DNA of 64,000 nt from Marinactinospora thermotolerans DSM 45154. GTDB lineage: Bacteria > Actinomycetota > Actinomycetes > Streptosporangiales > Streptosporangiaceae. The DNA lies in the NCBI RefSeq assembly GCF_900167435.1, contig NZ_FUWS01000001.1, positions 637,121 to 701,120 of the forward strand. Reading direction: 5' to 3'. The notes below the pieces were generated by a model. It had not been told where the DNA came from. It saw only the letters and a program-made list of their open reading frames with translations, and ran no database searches. Shown piece by piece: positions 55,855 to 64,000 of the stretch. The number at the start of each line of letters is the position of its first letter. Within the stretch, counting starts at the first letter, position 1. The position numbers and the translations under genes are program-made.

Positions 55855-56154
55855 GGTCCCGAGTTTAGGGTGGCCGCACGGCACCGGGCCGACCGGCCCG
55901 CTGCGGGCGCGTGCGGGGGTGGGCTCGCCCGCGTCCGGCGGCGGGGGCTCGGTCAACTCCGCCTTACCGTCTCCCGGCATGGCTTTGTCATGACCAGGCC
56001 CTTCCTCTGTTGGGTTTTGATGCGCGAGAGCCCACTATGAGGCGTGGCCCGGAAAATCACCTCTCTCCTCCCGATACCGGGTCGGAAGCGAGCGGTCCAT
56101 GACAGACCGGGCAACGAAGCCGACGACGCCTCCTGCCAGAGGGGAAAACCCAGT

Positions 56155-56406
56155 ATGAAAACGATCGTTCTACGCCGCCTGGCCTTCACCGGGATCGCCG
56201 TCTCCGCGCTCGCCCTGGGCGCCCCGGCCGTCGCGTCGGCCGACGTCTACTACGCCAAGGAGGCCAACGGCTCCGGGCCGCACGGCTCCCACTCCTACCA
56301 GGTGGTCTCCTACGTCAAGGACGGGAAGGCCTACTACTCCAAGTCCTGGAGCCACAGCGGCCACCACGGTTCCGCGTCGGGCAACGTCACCAGCGGAACG
56401 GCCTGA
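56155..56406 (+). CDS. Small secreted protein, unrecognised
   Basis: An 83-residue protein with a clear Sec signal peptide: MKTIVLRRLAFTGIAVSALA, a hydrophobic core, then PAVASA before a likely cleavage near residue 29. The mature part is about 54 residues, rich in Ser, Gly, His and Tyr, with no Cys and no sortase motif (DVYYAKEANG, SHSYQVVSYVKDGKAYYS, SWSHSGHHGSASG). It has no family I recognise and is not a chaplin. AGGGG lies ten bases before the ATG at 56155-56157. The 300 bases upstream, shared divergently with rpe, hold no other gene. The gene ends at a large nested hairpin. Confidence 0.72.
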   Translation: MKTIVLRRLAFTGIAVSALALGAPAVASADVYYAKEANGSGPHGSHSYQVVSYVKDGKAYYSKSWSHSGHHGSASGNVTSGTA

Positions 56407-56482
56407 CCCCGCCCTGGCGCGCGCCGGCCGTGGGGAACCCGCACCGCTCCCCACGGCCGACGCGTATGCCAGGGGCGGGGTC
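56405..56482. terminator. Nested hairpin between the secreted peptide gene and rsmB
   Basis: The inner stem is CGGCCGTGGGGA (56425-56436) with TCCCCACGGCCG (56448-56459), perfect over 12 bp around an 11-base loop. The outer arms, GACCCCGCCCTGGC (56405-56418) and GCCAGGGGCGGGGTC (56468-56482), pair with one bulged base. It overlaps the ends of both convergent genes and probably terminates both. Confidence 0.7.
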
Positions 56483-57926
56483 AGCGCGCGTCGGCCGGCG
56501 CCTTGCGCAGCAGGGCCAGGAACATCGCGTCGGTCCCATGGCGGTGCGGCCAGAACTGCGCGAAGTCGCCCGCCGCCACCTCCGGCACCTCCGCGAGATG
56601 GTCGGCCGCGCGCAGCAGCACCGCGTCGGAGCGCCCGGCCAGCACCGCGCGCACCACGCCCTCGGTCTCGCCCAGGTGGGGGGAACAGGTCACGTAACCG
56701 ACCACGCCCCCCGGCCGGGTCGCGTCCAACGCCCGATCCAACAGGGCGCGCTGGATCGGCTCCAGCTCCGCCGCGCTGGCCTCGCTACGCCGCCACCGCG
56801 ACTCCGGACGGCGCCGCAGCGCCCCCAGCCCGGTGCAGGGCACGTCCACCAGCACCCGGTCGAACACGCCGTCACGCCAGGCCGGGCGGGTGGAGTCGGC
56901 GACGACCACACGGGCCGCGTCACGCACCGACCGTTCAACGGCGCCCGCCACCAGACGGGCCCGGGCCGGTTGCACCTCGGCGGCCAGGAGCCGAGCCTCG
57001 CGCTGTCCGGCCAGCCCGCCGAGCAGGCCCGCCTTACCGCCGGGGCCGGCGCACATGTCCAGCCAGCGCGTGTCGGCGCCCTCGACCGGGACCCGGGTGA
57101 GCGCCAACGCCACCAGCTGACTGGCCTCGTCCTGCACCGCCGCGCGGCGCTGGCGCACCGACCGCAGCGCCGCCGGATCGCCCTCGGGCAGGTAGGCGGC
57201 GAAGGGGGAGTAGCGGGCCTCCTGCGCGCCTTCCTCGATCAGCTCGGCGACCGCGGCACGGCCCGGTTTGGCGACCAGGGTCACCCGAGGGCGCTCGTTG
57301 TGGGCGACGAGCAGGCGCTCGGTGTCGGCCAGGTCGCCCCCGGGATCCTCGCCCAGGGCCGCGGCCAGCGCCTCGACCATCCAGCGCGGGTGGCTGTGCA
57401 CGACCGCGAGGTGACCGACCGGGTCGACGGCGCGCTCGGGAGCCACGATCGCCGTCCACTCCTCCAGCGTGCGGGCGCTCACCCTGCGCAGCACCGCGTT
57501 GGTGAAACGGGCCCGGTGGTGGCCGACGACCCTGCGCGCGACGTCGACCGTCGCGCTGACCGCGGCGTGCGGCGGGATCTTCGTCGCCAGCAGCTGGTGC
57601 GCGCCCAGCCGCAGGAGCGGCAGCACCTCGGCGTCCACCGAACGCAGCGAGCGGTCGACGCAGGCGTCCAGGATCGCGTCGTAGGTGCCCTGGCGGCGCA
57701 GCGCGCCATAGGTCAGCTCGGTCGCCAGGGCGGCGTCGCGGCCGCTCACCCCGCGTTCGCGCAGCAGCGACGGCAGCAGCAGGTTGGCGTAGGCGTCCCG
57801 CGTGTCCACCGCTCGCAACACGTCGTAGGCGATCCGCCGGGCCGGGTCCTTGGGCGTGGGCGGCCCTCCGGCGGGCCGGGGGCCCCGGCGCGCGGGACGA
57901 TAGGGGGAACGGGAACGGTCACTCAC
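56481..57926 (-). CDS. rsmB: 16S rRNA (cytosine-967-C5)-methyltransferase
   Basis: Forms m5C967 in 16S rRNA. The 481-residue protein has a NusB-like N-terminal RNA-binding domain (about 30-165: RRIAYDVLRAVDTRDAYANLLLP, ATELTYGALRR) and an Fmu/NSUN methyltransferase domain. The SAM motif is LDMCAGPGGKAGLLGGLA, the motif IV Cys lies in VDVPCTGLGALRRRPE and the catalytic motif VI Cys in YVTCSPHLGETEGVV. The start is GTG at 57924-57926, with GAGG eleven bases upstream; the longer frame above it lacks similarity. It is followed upstream by fmt on the same strand. Confidence 0.95.
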   Translation of the reverse strand: MSDRSRSPYRPARRGPRPAGGPPTPKDPARRIAYDVLRAVDTRDAYANLLLPSLLRERGVSGRDAALATELTYGALRRQGTYDAILDACVDRSLRSVDAEVLPLLRLGAHQLLATKIPPHAAVSATVDVARRVVGHHRARFTNAVLRRVSARTLEEWTAIVAPERAVDPVGHLAVVHSHPRWMVEALAAALGEDPGGDLADTERLLVAHNERPRVTLVAKPGRAAVAELIEEGAQEARYSPFAAYLPEGDPAALRSVRQRRAAVQDEASQLVALALTRVPVEGADTRWLDMCAGPGGKAGLLGGLAGQREARLLAAEVQPARARLVAGAVERSVRDAARVVVADSTRPAWRDGVFDRVLVDVPCTGLGALRRRPESRWRRSEASAAELEPIQRALLDRALDATRPGGVVGYVTCSPHLGETEGVVRAVLAGRSDAVLLRAADHLAEVPEVAAGDFAQFWPHRHGTDAMFLALLRKAPADAR

Positions 57927-58058
57927 GGTCGTATCAGCCTCATGCCAAGCGGGAACTGGGCGGCCCGAGATCGCGGGCCACCCATCGAGGGTACAGAGAG
58001 GCACAGGTCAGTGCGGACGGAACAGGGGCCGACCGCCGCGCGGCGGCGCCCTCTCCGC

Positions 58059-58991
58059 TCACTCCCCGCCGAGGCGTTCGTCGGCGCCCGGGCGGACGCC
58101 TCGGGCCCAGTCCACGGCCGACATCAGCCGCTTACCCTGGGGCTGCACCTCGCCGAGCTCGACGGGGTGGGTGGCGGTGCCCACCAGGACGCGCTTCTTG
58201 TCCGCGGAAAGACGACCCGGCGGCAGCGCCGGGGCGTCGAGGACCGGCACGACCGGACCGAGTTTGATCCGGGTCCCCCGGAAGGTGCTCCACGCCCCGG
58301 GGGCCGGCGTGCACGCCCGGATCAGGCGGTCCACGCGCATCGCGGGGGCCTCGAAGTCCACCCGCGCGTCCTGGGACGTCAGCTTCGGGGCGTAGGAGAC
58401 CCCATCGGGGCTCTGCGGTCGAGCGGTGAGCTCACCGCGCTCGATCCCGTCCAAGGTGCGCACCAACAGGCCCGCCCCGCTACGGGAGAGGCGGTCCAGC
58501 AGGTCACCGCTGGTGTCACGCGGACCGATCGGCTCGGTGACCGCGCCGAAGACCGGACCGGAGTCCAGGTCGGGCTCGATCTGGAAGGTCATCGCGCCGG
58601 TGACGTCGTCGCCGTGGAGCACGGCGTGCTGGACCGGCGCCGCGCCACGCCAGGCCGGCAGCAGCGAGAAGTGCAGGTTGACCCAACCGTGGCGGGGGAT
58701 GTCCAGCGCGCTTTGACGCAGCAGCGCGCCGTAGGCCACCACCGGGCAGCAGTCGGGCGCGAGCTCCCGCAACCGGTCGAGGAAGGCCGGATCGCTCGCC
58801 TTCTCGGGTTTGAGCACCTCCACCCCCGCCTCGGCGGCACGCTGGGCGACGGGGCTGACCGACACCCTGCGGCCACGGCCCGAGGCCGCGTCGGGACGGG
58901 TCACGACCGCGACGACCTCGTGGCGGGACTCCAGCAACGCCTCCAGGGACGGAACCGCCACCTCGGGCGTGCCGGCGAAGACCAACCTCAT
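58059..58991 (-). CDS. fmt: Methionyl-tRNA formyltransferase
   Basis: Formylates initiator Met-tRNA using 10-formyltetrahydrofolate. The 310-residue protein starts [20 protein letters not shown]. It carries the active-site block [20 protein letters not shown] (Asn, His and SLLPxxRG), then [20 protein letters not shown] with the catalytic Asp, and a C-terminal OB-fold (about 205-310). The ATG is at 58989-58991; no strong ribosome site is visible. No def gene is adjacent. It lies divergent from priA, with 162 bases between. Confidence 0.96.
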   Translation of the reverse strand: MRLVFAGTPEVAVPSLEALLESRHEVVAVVTRPDAASGRGRRVSVSPVAQRAAEAGVEVLKPEKASDPAFLDRLRELAPDCCPVVAYGALLRQSALDIPRHGWVNLHFSLLPAWRGAAPVQHAVLHGDDVTGAMTFQIEPDLDSGPVFGAVTEPIGPRDTSGDLLDRLSRSGAGLLVRTLDGIERGELTARPQSPDGVSYAPKLTSQDARVDFEAPAMRVDRLIRACTPAPGAWSTFRGTRIKLGPVVPVLDAPALPPGRLSADKKRVLVGTATHPVELGEVQPQGKRLMSAVDWARGVRPGADERLGGE

Positions 58992-59153
58992 GTACGACCC
59001 CACACCTTCAACGTTCGACATCTGACCGGCGGCGCGCCGCGGCCAGTCTAGTCCGGCCGCTCCCGGGACCGGGGTTCCTGCGCCGGCCCATCCCCGCCCC
59101 CGGCCCGCAGGACGCTCAGCTGGGACGGTCGCTCCCCTCTGGTAAGACTGGCA

Positions 59154-61205
59154 GTGATGACCACACAGCCCGGCCCCGATGAGGAGGCCCTCTTCGACGT
59201 GCCCCGCGCGGCGGCCCCGAAGAGGACCGCGGGCGCGGCCCCCGCCCGGCGCCGCCCCGCGGACACGCTGCCCGTCGCGCGCGTGGTCGTCGACACCCCG
59301 CTGCCCCACCTGGACCGGCCGTTCGACTACCTGGTCCCCGATTCCATGGACGCCGAGGCGGTCCCTGGATGCCGGGTCCGGATCCGGTTCAACAACCAGG
59401 TGCTCGACGGTTTCCTCGTGGAGCGCGCGGCCGAGTCCGACTTCACCGGCCGCCTGTCCTACCTGCACCAGGTGGTCTCCTCCGAAGCGGTGCTCACCCC
59501 GGAGGTCCACGGACTCGCCCGAGCCGTCGCCGACCACTACGCCGGCACGCTCAACGACGTGTTACGCCTGGCCATCCCTCCGCGGCACGCCCGGGTGGAG
59601 AAGGAGCCCGTGGGCGAGGTGCCGCCCCCGCCGCCCCCACCCGCCCCCGGACCGTGGGCGGAGTACCGGGACGGGGCGGCCTTCCTGGCGGCCCTGTCGT
59701 CGGGCCCGCCGCCGCGTGCCGTCTGGAACGCGCTGCCCGGCCCCGGGTGGGCCGACGCGATCGCGGTGGCCGCGGCCACGACCGTCGCGGCCGGACGCGG
59801 CTGCGTCGTGGTCGTCCCCGACGGCCGGGACGTCGCCGTCGTCGACGCCGCGCTCCGCTCCCTGCTGGGGCCGGACCACCACGTCGCGTTGACCGCCGAC
59901 CTCGGCCCGGCCGAACGCTACCGCCGCTGGCTGGCGGTGCTGCGCGGACGCGCCCGTGCCGTCGTGGGCACCCGCGCGGCGATGTTCGCGCCGGTCCACG
60001 ACCTGGGCCTGGTCGTGCTGTGGGACGACGGCGACGACGTCCACGCCGACCCCCACGCCCCCTATCCGCACGCCCGCACCGTGCTGGCCATGCGCGCGCA
60101 CCGCGCCGGCGCGGGTGCCCTGATCGGCGGGTTCACCCGGACCAGCGACGCCGCCCGGCTCATCGAGACGGGCTGGGCCCTCCCCCTCACCGCCGACCGG
60201 GAGCTGCTGCGCCGCAGGGCGCCGCGGATACGCGCCGCGGGCGACGACGTCGAACTGGCCCGTGACGAGGCCGCGCGTTCGGCCCGGCTGCCCAGTCTGG
60301 CCCTGCGCGTGGCGCGCGAGGCCGCCCGCGAGGGCCCCGTGCTGGTCCAGGTCCCCCGACGGGGCTACCTCAACGCCCTGGCCTGCGCGAGCTGTCGGGC
60401 CCCCGCGCGTTGTGACACGTGCCAGGGTCCCCTCTCCCTGCGCAGCGCGCACGCGATGCCCTACTGCCGTTGGTGCGGCCGGATCTGCGGCGAGTGGCGC
60501 TGCCCGTCGTGCGATCACCGGCGGATGCGCGCGAACGTGGTGGGGGCGCGGCGAACGGCGGAGGAACTGGGGCGGGCCTTCCCCTCGCTCCCGGTGCGCA
60601 CGTCGGGCCGCGAGGAGGTGTTGACCGAGGTCGGTCCCCGGCCCGCCCTGGTCGTGAGCACCCCGGGAGCCGAGCCCGCGGCCGAGGGTGGATACGCGGC
60701 GGCGCTGCTGCTGGACGGCTGGGCCCTGCTGGGCCGCGCCGACCTGCGCGCGGCGGAGGAGGCGCTACGTCGCTGGTGCAACGCGGCGGCGCTGGTGCGC
60801 CCGGCCACCGAGGGCGGACAGGTCGTCGTGCTGGCCGACCCGTCCCTGCCGGTCACCCAGGCGCTGATCCGCTGGGATCCGGGAGGGTTCGCCGAACGGG
60901 AGCTCGCCGAGCGCCGCGAACTGGGTTTCCCGCCGGCCGTGACCATGGCGTCGATCACCGGAGATGCCGCGCGGGTCCGGGAGCTCGTGGAGGGACTGGA
61001 CCTGCCGCGGCAGGCCGAACTGCTGGGACCGGTCCCGGTCGGGAGCCCGGGCAGGGACGAGGCGACCGAGCGCGCGTTGCTGCGTGTCCCGCGAGGCGAG
61101 GCCGGGTCCTTGGCCGCCGCGTTGAAGGCCGCGGCGGCGGCGCGCAGCGCGCGCCGGGACGAGCGTCTGGCCCAGGTCAGGGTCGACCCCCTCGACGTGA
61201 TCTGA
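59154..61205 (+). CDS. priA: PriA-like primosomal protein N', helicase motifs degenerate
   Basis: Replication restart factor. The 683-residue protein keeps the N-terminal 3'-DNA-binding domain ([22 protein letters not shown]) and the zinc-binding region with [21 protein letters not shown] clusters at about 410-455, plus the C-terminal PriA domain ([16 protein letters not shown]). The ATPase core lacks a Walker A lysine motif, and the DEAH box is replaced by [11 protein letters not shown], so it is probably not an active helicase. That is the usual state in actinobacteria. The start is GTG at 59154 or ATG at 59157; a -10-like TAAGAC lies five to eight bases upstream and there is no ribosome site. 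Confidence 0.93.
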   Translation: MMTTQPGPDEEALFDVPRAAAPKRTAGAAPARRRPADTLPVARVVVDTPLPHLDRPFDYLVPDSMDAEAVPGCRVRIRFNNQVLDGFLVERAAESDFTGRLSYLHQVVSSEAVLTPEVHGLARAVADHYAGTLNDVLRLAIPPRHARVEKEPVGEVPPPPPPPAPGPWAEYRDGAAFLAALSSGPPPRAVWNALPGPGWADAIAVAAATTVAAGRGCVVVVPDGRDVAVVDAALRSLLGPDHHVALTADLGPAERYRRWLAVLRGRARAVVGTRAAMFAPVHDLGLVVLWDDGDDVHADPHAPYPHARTVLAMRAHRAGAGALIGGFTRTSDAARLIETGWALPLTADRELLRRRAPRIRAAGDDVELARDEAARSARLPSLALRVAREAAREGPVLVQVPRRGYLNALACASCRAPARCDTCQGPLSLRSAHAMPYCRWCGRICGEWRCPSCDHRRMRANVVGARRTAEELGRAFPSLPVRTSGREEVLTEVGPRPALVVSTPGAEPAAEGGYAAALLLDGWALLGRADLRAAEEALRRWCNAAALVRPATEGGQVVVLADPSLPVTQALIRWDPGGFAERELAERRELGFPPAVTMASITGDAARVRELVEGLDLPRQAELLGPVPVGSPGRDEATERALLRVPRGEAGSLAAALKAAAAARSARRDERLAQVRVDPLDVI

Positions 61206-61207
61206 GC

Positions 61208-61231
61208 GGGCCGCCGCGTCCCTGGCGGTCC
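61208..61231 (+). terminator. Short hairpin after priA
   Basis: GGGCCGCC (61208-61215) pairs with GGCGGTCC (61224-61231) with one G-U pair and an eight-base loop, starting three bases after the priA stop codon. Confidence 0.45.
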
Positions 61232-61277
61232 GCCCGGCTTCATCTACGTCTCACATCGCGGCGCCCCATCCCCATTT

Positions 61278-61298
61278 GGTGCTAATGTTGATAGCACC
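61278..61298 (+). promoter_or_regulatory. Palindromic operator abutting the gntR start codon
   Basis: GGTGCTA (61278-61284), a seven-base spacer, then TAGCACC (61292-61298) form a perfect palindrome. The ATG of the regulator follows directly at 61299. There is no ribosome site, so translation is probably from a leaderless or nearly leaderless mRNA and the operator overlaps the promoter. Autoregulation by the GntR protein is the likely use. Confidence 0.65.
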
Positions 61299-61646
61299 AT
61301 GTTGCTGACGCTCGATCTGAACGATCCCCGGCCGCTCCACGAGCAGGTCGCCGGCGCGATCCGACGCGCCGTCGGCGAGGGTGGATACCGGCCGGGCGAT
61401 CGGCTGCCTCCCGCGCGCGAGCTCGCCGCGGCGCTCGGGATCAACGCCAACACCGTCCTGCGGGCGCTGCGCGACCTCCGCGACGAGGGGATCCTCGAAT
61501 TCCGGCGCGGCCGGGGGGTCACCGTGGCGGAGCGTCCCGCCGGGCGGGCCCTGATCGAGCAACGGGCACGCGACCTCCTCGACGAGGCCGCGCGCTACGG
61601 CTACGGGCGCGACGACCTCATCGACATCCTGAAGGAGCTGCCATGA
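61299..61646 (+). CDS. GntR-family regulator, YtrA-like subfamily
   Basis: A 115-residue regulator with only the winged helix (about residues 10-75: PLHEQVAGAIRRAVGEGGYRPGDRLPPARELAAALGINANTVLRALRDL, core RPGDRLPPARELAAALGINANTV) and a short C-terminal dimerisation helix pair. The absence of a large effector domain and the linkage to a membrane protein gene fit the YtrA subfamily, which usually controls adjacent transporter or membrane genes. The stop overlaps the next start as ATGA, so the two are coupled. A palindrome lies immediately upstream. Confidence 0.92.
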   Translation: MLLTLDLNDPRPLHEQVAGAIRRAVGEGGYRPGDRLPPARELAAALGINANTVLRALRDLRDEGILEFRRGRGVTVAERPAGRALIEQRARDLLDEAARYGYGRDDLIDILKELP

Positions 61647-62617
61647 CCGACCGGATTCGAGCGCCGATCCTCGCGGGGGTGTGGGGGACGCTGGTGGGGG
61701 CCGCCCTGGCCGCCCCGCCGTTGGCGCTACGCGACCGCCTGCCCGACCCCGTGGCGATCCACTGGAGCGGCGCGGGAGCCGACGGCTCCGCCCCGTTGCT
61801 CACCTTCACCGTCCTACCGGTCGCGGTGTGGCTGGTCGGCGTCGCGATCGCGATCGGCCTGGCGCTATGGGGACAGACGCTCACTCACCGGTCCGGCCGG
61901 GTGTACTGGTGGGGATTCCTCATCGGTGGAGGCGTGTTCCTGGTCGGGCTCTCCCTGCTCACCCTGGACGCCAACCTGGACCGTTCCTCCTGGTCACGTG
62001 CCGACCTGAAGGAGTGGGGGGTGGCGGTGGTGATGGCCGCGTCGCTCGCCACCGGCGTGCTCGCCGGCTGGCTCGGCCGCGGCGCGCCCGACGTCCCCAC
62101 CGACACCACGCGGCAGCCGCCCGAGCTGCGCCTCCGTCCCGGCCGGCGATCGGTGTGGGTGGGCCGTGGCGCCAACCCCTGGCTCGCCCTCCTGGCCGCC
62201 GGATCCTTCTGCCTGGTGTTGGCCACCCTGTGGACGGGCGGCGTCGCCGGCGGAGAGGCCGGTGGTCTCATCGGCCTGGCCGTCATCCTGGGCCTCGTCG
62301 GCCTGTTCACCTCGTCGGTCAACGTACGGGTGACCGAACAGGGCGTCGCGGTGGCGTTCGGTCTCTTCGGATGGCCGGTCCACCGGATCCCACCGGAGAG
62401 GATCGCGCGGGCCAGGGCACAGCAGCGCACCCCCGGTCACGTCGGCGGATGGGGGATCCGGGGGCGTCCGGGCAACATGACCGTCATGCTGCGCGCCGGG
62501 GAGTGCCTGGTCATCGACTACCGTTCCGGGGGCCGGTTCACCGTCAGCGTGGACGACGCCGAGCGCGGCGCCTCCCTCATCAACGCCCTCGTCGCGGGGG
62601 ATCGGTCCGAGCGCTGA
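61643..62617 (+). CDS. DUF1648 domain membrane protein
   Basis: A 324-residue membrane protein with about six helices. The DUF1648 signature LPDPVAIHWSGAGADGSAP lies between the first two helices. Further helices are at about 55-75, 90-110, 130-150 and 182-228. A PH-like C-terminal domain follows (VNVRVTEQGVAVAFGLFGWPVHRIP). Related DUF1648 proteins accompany YtrA-type regulators and include SdpI-like immunity or signal proteins; an envelope-stress role is possible but unproven. The ATG overlaps the gntR stop. It converges on the FKBP gene, with 40 bases between. Confidence 0.85.
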   Translation: MTDRIRAPILAGVWGTLVGAALAAPPLALRDRLPDPVAIHWSGAGADGSAPLLTFTVLPVAVWLVGVAIAIGLALWGQTLTHRSGRVYWWGFLIGGGVFLVGLSLLTLDANLDRSSWSRADLKEWGVAVVMAASLATGVLAGWLGRGAPDVPTDTTRQPPELRLRPGRRSVWVGRGANPWLALLAAGSFCLVLATLWTGGVAGGEAGGLIGLAVILGLVGLFTSSVNVRVTEQGVAVAFGLFGWPVHRIPPERIARARAQQRTPGHVGGWGIRGRPGNMTVMLRAGECLVIDYRSGGRFTVSVDDAERGASLINALVAGDRSER

Positions 62618-62657
62618 GTCGAACGGCGCGACGCCACGGGGCGGAGGGCGGCGGCCT

Positions 62658-63581
62658 CTAGTGGACGCCGAGCACGTCGACGACGTAGACCAGGGTGTCG
62701 TCCTCCGAGATCCCCAGGGATTCCTTGCCACCGGCCGCGCCGTAGCCGTACTCGGGTGGAGCGACGAGCATCACCCTGCTGCCGACCCTCACCCCGGGAA
62801 GCTCCGCGTCCCAGACGGGGACGATCTGCCCGCTTCCCACCGGGAAGGCCGTCGGACGCCCGCCCCAGTCCCACGTGCTGTCGAACACGGCACCGTCGTC
62901 CCAGGTCACCCCGGTGAACTGGACGACGACACGATCCCCCTTCCGGATCTGTGGCCCCTCCCCCTCGATGAGGGGGACCGCCACCGGTTCGGTGGGGGGA
63001 TCGCCGTCGGGGACGTCGATCCGCGGCTCGCTCCCGGGCTCCTGCTCGACCGAGGGCAGGTCCGGGTCCGAGACGGGACGCATCTCGCCCTCGACGGTCC
63101 GCGCGGCCGGATAGTGCGTGACGATGTCGAGGACGTGCAGGCCGGCCCCCTCACTCCCGTCCGGTGGTCCGGACTCCGAGGAACCCTTTGGAACCGCGAC
63201 GGCCAAGCGCGTCCCCTCACGATGGCCGGACAGGGAACCGGCGCCCTCGGGCACGTAGGCGGCGAACTCCTCGGTGGAGAGCAGGACCTGCTCTCCCACC
63301 GCGTGGGAGGAGAAGACGGGTTCGCCGGGGGAGCCCTCGGCCCAGTCGTAGGAGACGAGGTCGGCGACGACCAGCGCGTTGGCCCCGACCTGATCCCCCT
63401 CCCCCTCGATCACCGTGTCGATGACGACCCCATCGGGAAGCGGGCCGAACTCCCCCACCCTGGGCTCCGCACCGAAGGAGCCCGAGATCTCCGGAAGCTC
63501 CGAGGCATCCGCCTCACCGCCGCATCCCGTAGCGGCCAGGACCAGAAGGACGACCGCCCCGGCCAGACCTTCCCGCCTCAC
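62658..63581 (-). CDS. FKBP-type peptidyl-prolyl isomerase lipoprotein
   Basis: A 307-residue secreted lipoprotein. The signal peptide ends in the lipobox LAATGC with Cys20 as the lipid site. The C-terminal FKBP domain (about 195-307) is intact: VVQFTGVTWDDGAVFDSTWD, FPVGSGQIVPVWDAELPGVRVGSRVMLVAPPEYGYG (core GSGQIVPVWD, PPEYGYG). Residues about 45-160 look like a second, degenerate FKBP repeat (DTVIEGEGDQVGANALVVADLV). It should assist folding outside the membrane. The start is GTG at 63579-63581, overlapping the upstream gene's stop (GTGA) with GAGG seven bases before. Confidence 0.92.
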   Translation of the reverse strand: MRREGLAGAVVLLVLAATGCGGEADASELPEISGSFGAEPRVGEFGPLPDGVVIDTVIEGEGDQVGANALVVADLVSYDWAEGSPGEPVFSSHAVGEQVLLSTEEFAAYVPEGAGSLSGHREGTRLAVAVPKGSSESGPPDGSEGAGLHVLDIVTHYPAARTVEGEMRPVSDPDLPSVEQEPGSEPRIDVPDGDPPTEPVAVPLIEGEGPQIRKGDRVVVQFTGVTWDDGAVFDSTWDWGGRPTAFPVGSGQIVPVWDAELPGVRVGSRVMLVAPPEYGYGAAGGKESLGISEDDTLVYVVDVLGVH

Positions 63582-64000
63582 CGCGATACCTCGTACTCCG
63601 ACATGTAGACCTTGGCGGGCCCCTCCTCCGAAGGATCCGGATACAAGACCACCGCCATGACCTCCGTACTGAAATCACCGACAAGGGCCTCGCAACCCCG
63701 CGGAGGCCCCGGGTAGCGCTCCAGATCCGCAGGATCGATCCGAAGCCGCTCCCGTTCACGCTCGGCCAAAACATCACCGTATGACAGGAAATTCCCTACC
63801 TGCTCACAGACGGATTCCGCGGCCTCATGATCATCGATCACAAAGCTGATCCAATAGACGACCCGCCCGTAATCATCGAACCCCGAATCCACACTGACCT
63901 CCCGCATCCCCTCAGGCAACGACAGGTCACTGAACTCCGCGAACCCCTCCAAAGACGCCTCAGGCGGAGACACCGTAGGATCCGGAACCTCCCATCGAGG
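63578..64000 (-). CDS. Unrecognised acidic protein, 5' end outside the window
   Basis: The frame is open to the window edge, so this is the C-terminal part of a longer gene, not a complete 131-residue protein starting at the internal GTG at 63971-63973. The visible 140 residues read as a soluble, acidic domain (VPDPTVSPPEASLEGFAEF, YGRVVYWISFVIDDHEAAESV, VMAVVLYPDPSEEGPAKVYM) with no Cys-rich or membrane segment. Codon usage looks less GC-biased than its neighbours, which could indicate recent gain. It is coupled to the FKBP lipoprotein by a GTGA overlap. The family is not recognised. Confidence 0.65.
   Translation of the reverse strand, partial: PRWEVPDPTVSPPEASLEGFAEFSDLSLPEGMREVSVDSGFDDYGRVVYWISFVIDDHEAAESVCEQVGNFLSYGDVLAERERERLRIDPADLERYPGPPRGCEALVGDFSTEVMAVVLYPDPSEEGPAKVYMSEYEVSR

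Noticed and set aside
55855..56154. A c-di-AMP or other riboswitch upstream of the small secreted protein
   Set aside because: The region has some paired segments but lacks the conserved core sequences of the known classes I could recall.
56430..59051. An 873-codon plus-strand frame opposite rsmB and fmt
   Set aside because: Antisense of two clear enzymes; composition is Arg/His/Gly/Gln-rich as expected of a shadow frame.

Overview
The window is 64 kb of very GC-rich chromosomal DNA. GC-rich third codon positions, frequent GTG starts, an actinobacterial-type division cluster with Wag31/DivIVA and SepF, a PriA lacking helicase motifs, and DUF3040 and DUF2470 proteins all point to an actinomycete. 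Nocardiopsaceae or a related Streptosporangiales family is my best guess, but that is inference only. I see no rRNA, tRNA, CRISPR array, insertion sequence or phage gene. The region reads as core chromosome with a few accessory islands.

Layout. 1-3.1 kb: 3' part of ileS on the plus strand, ending at two hairpins. 3.4-25.9 kb: a long minus-strand division and cell wall (dcw) cluster, transcribed right to left as mraZ, rsmH, ftsL-like, ftsI, murE, murF, mraY, murD, ftsW, murG, murC, ftsQ, ftsZ, pgeF, yggS-type, sepF, yggT-type, divIVA and an acidic membrane protein. Several pairs share ATGA or GTGA stop/start overlaps. The mraZ promoter is embedded in four direct repeats spaced exactly 10 bp, which look like the MraZ autoregulatory box. 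26.1-30.7 kb: a divergent plus-strand trio MoxR ATPase, DUF58 protein, TgpA-type transglutaminase, ended by a perfect 20-bp hairpin.

30.9-40.6 kb, minus strand: a DUF3040 protein, DNA polymerase IV, a methyltransferase, nusB, efp, the shikimate genes aroB-aroK-aroC, a prepilin peptidase, an SseB-like protein and a MarR regulator. A 634-bp stretch between aroC and the prepilin peptidase holds no gene I can support. 40.7-46.2 kb: a DUF2470 protein, a CoA transferase with an operator-like repeat upstream, a membrane-anchored Ser/Thr kinase and an aldose-1-epimerase-like protein. 46.2-50.9 kb: a minus-strand block (MoxR-type ATPase, VWA protein, XdhC/CoxI protein, small membrane protein, MobA/MocA-like nucleotidyltransferase) that resembles the maturation set of molybdenum hydroxylases such as CO dehydrogenase. 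The structural subunits are not in the window.

51.1-55.9 kb, minus strand: an FMN riboswitch followed by ribE, a PnuC-family transporter, ribBA, ribH and a PH-domain protein, with rpe and its terminator just upstream. 56.2-64 kb: a small secreted peptide, rsmB, fmt, priA, a GntR-type regulator coupled to a DUF1648 membrane protein and preceded by a palindrome abutting its start codon, an FKBP lipoprotein, and the 3' part of an unrecognised gene at the window edge.

The strongest candidates for something undescribed are the acidic membrane protein next to divIVA, the orphan kinase with its long C-terminal membrane region, the molybdoenzyme-maturation block without an enzyme, and the small secreted peptide. 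No complete novel system is proven by sequence alone.
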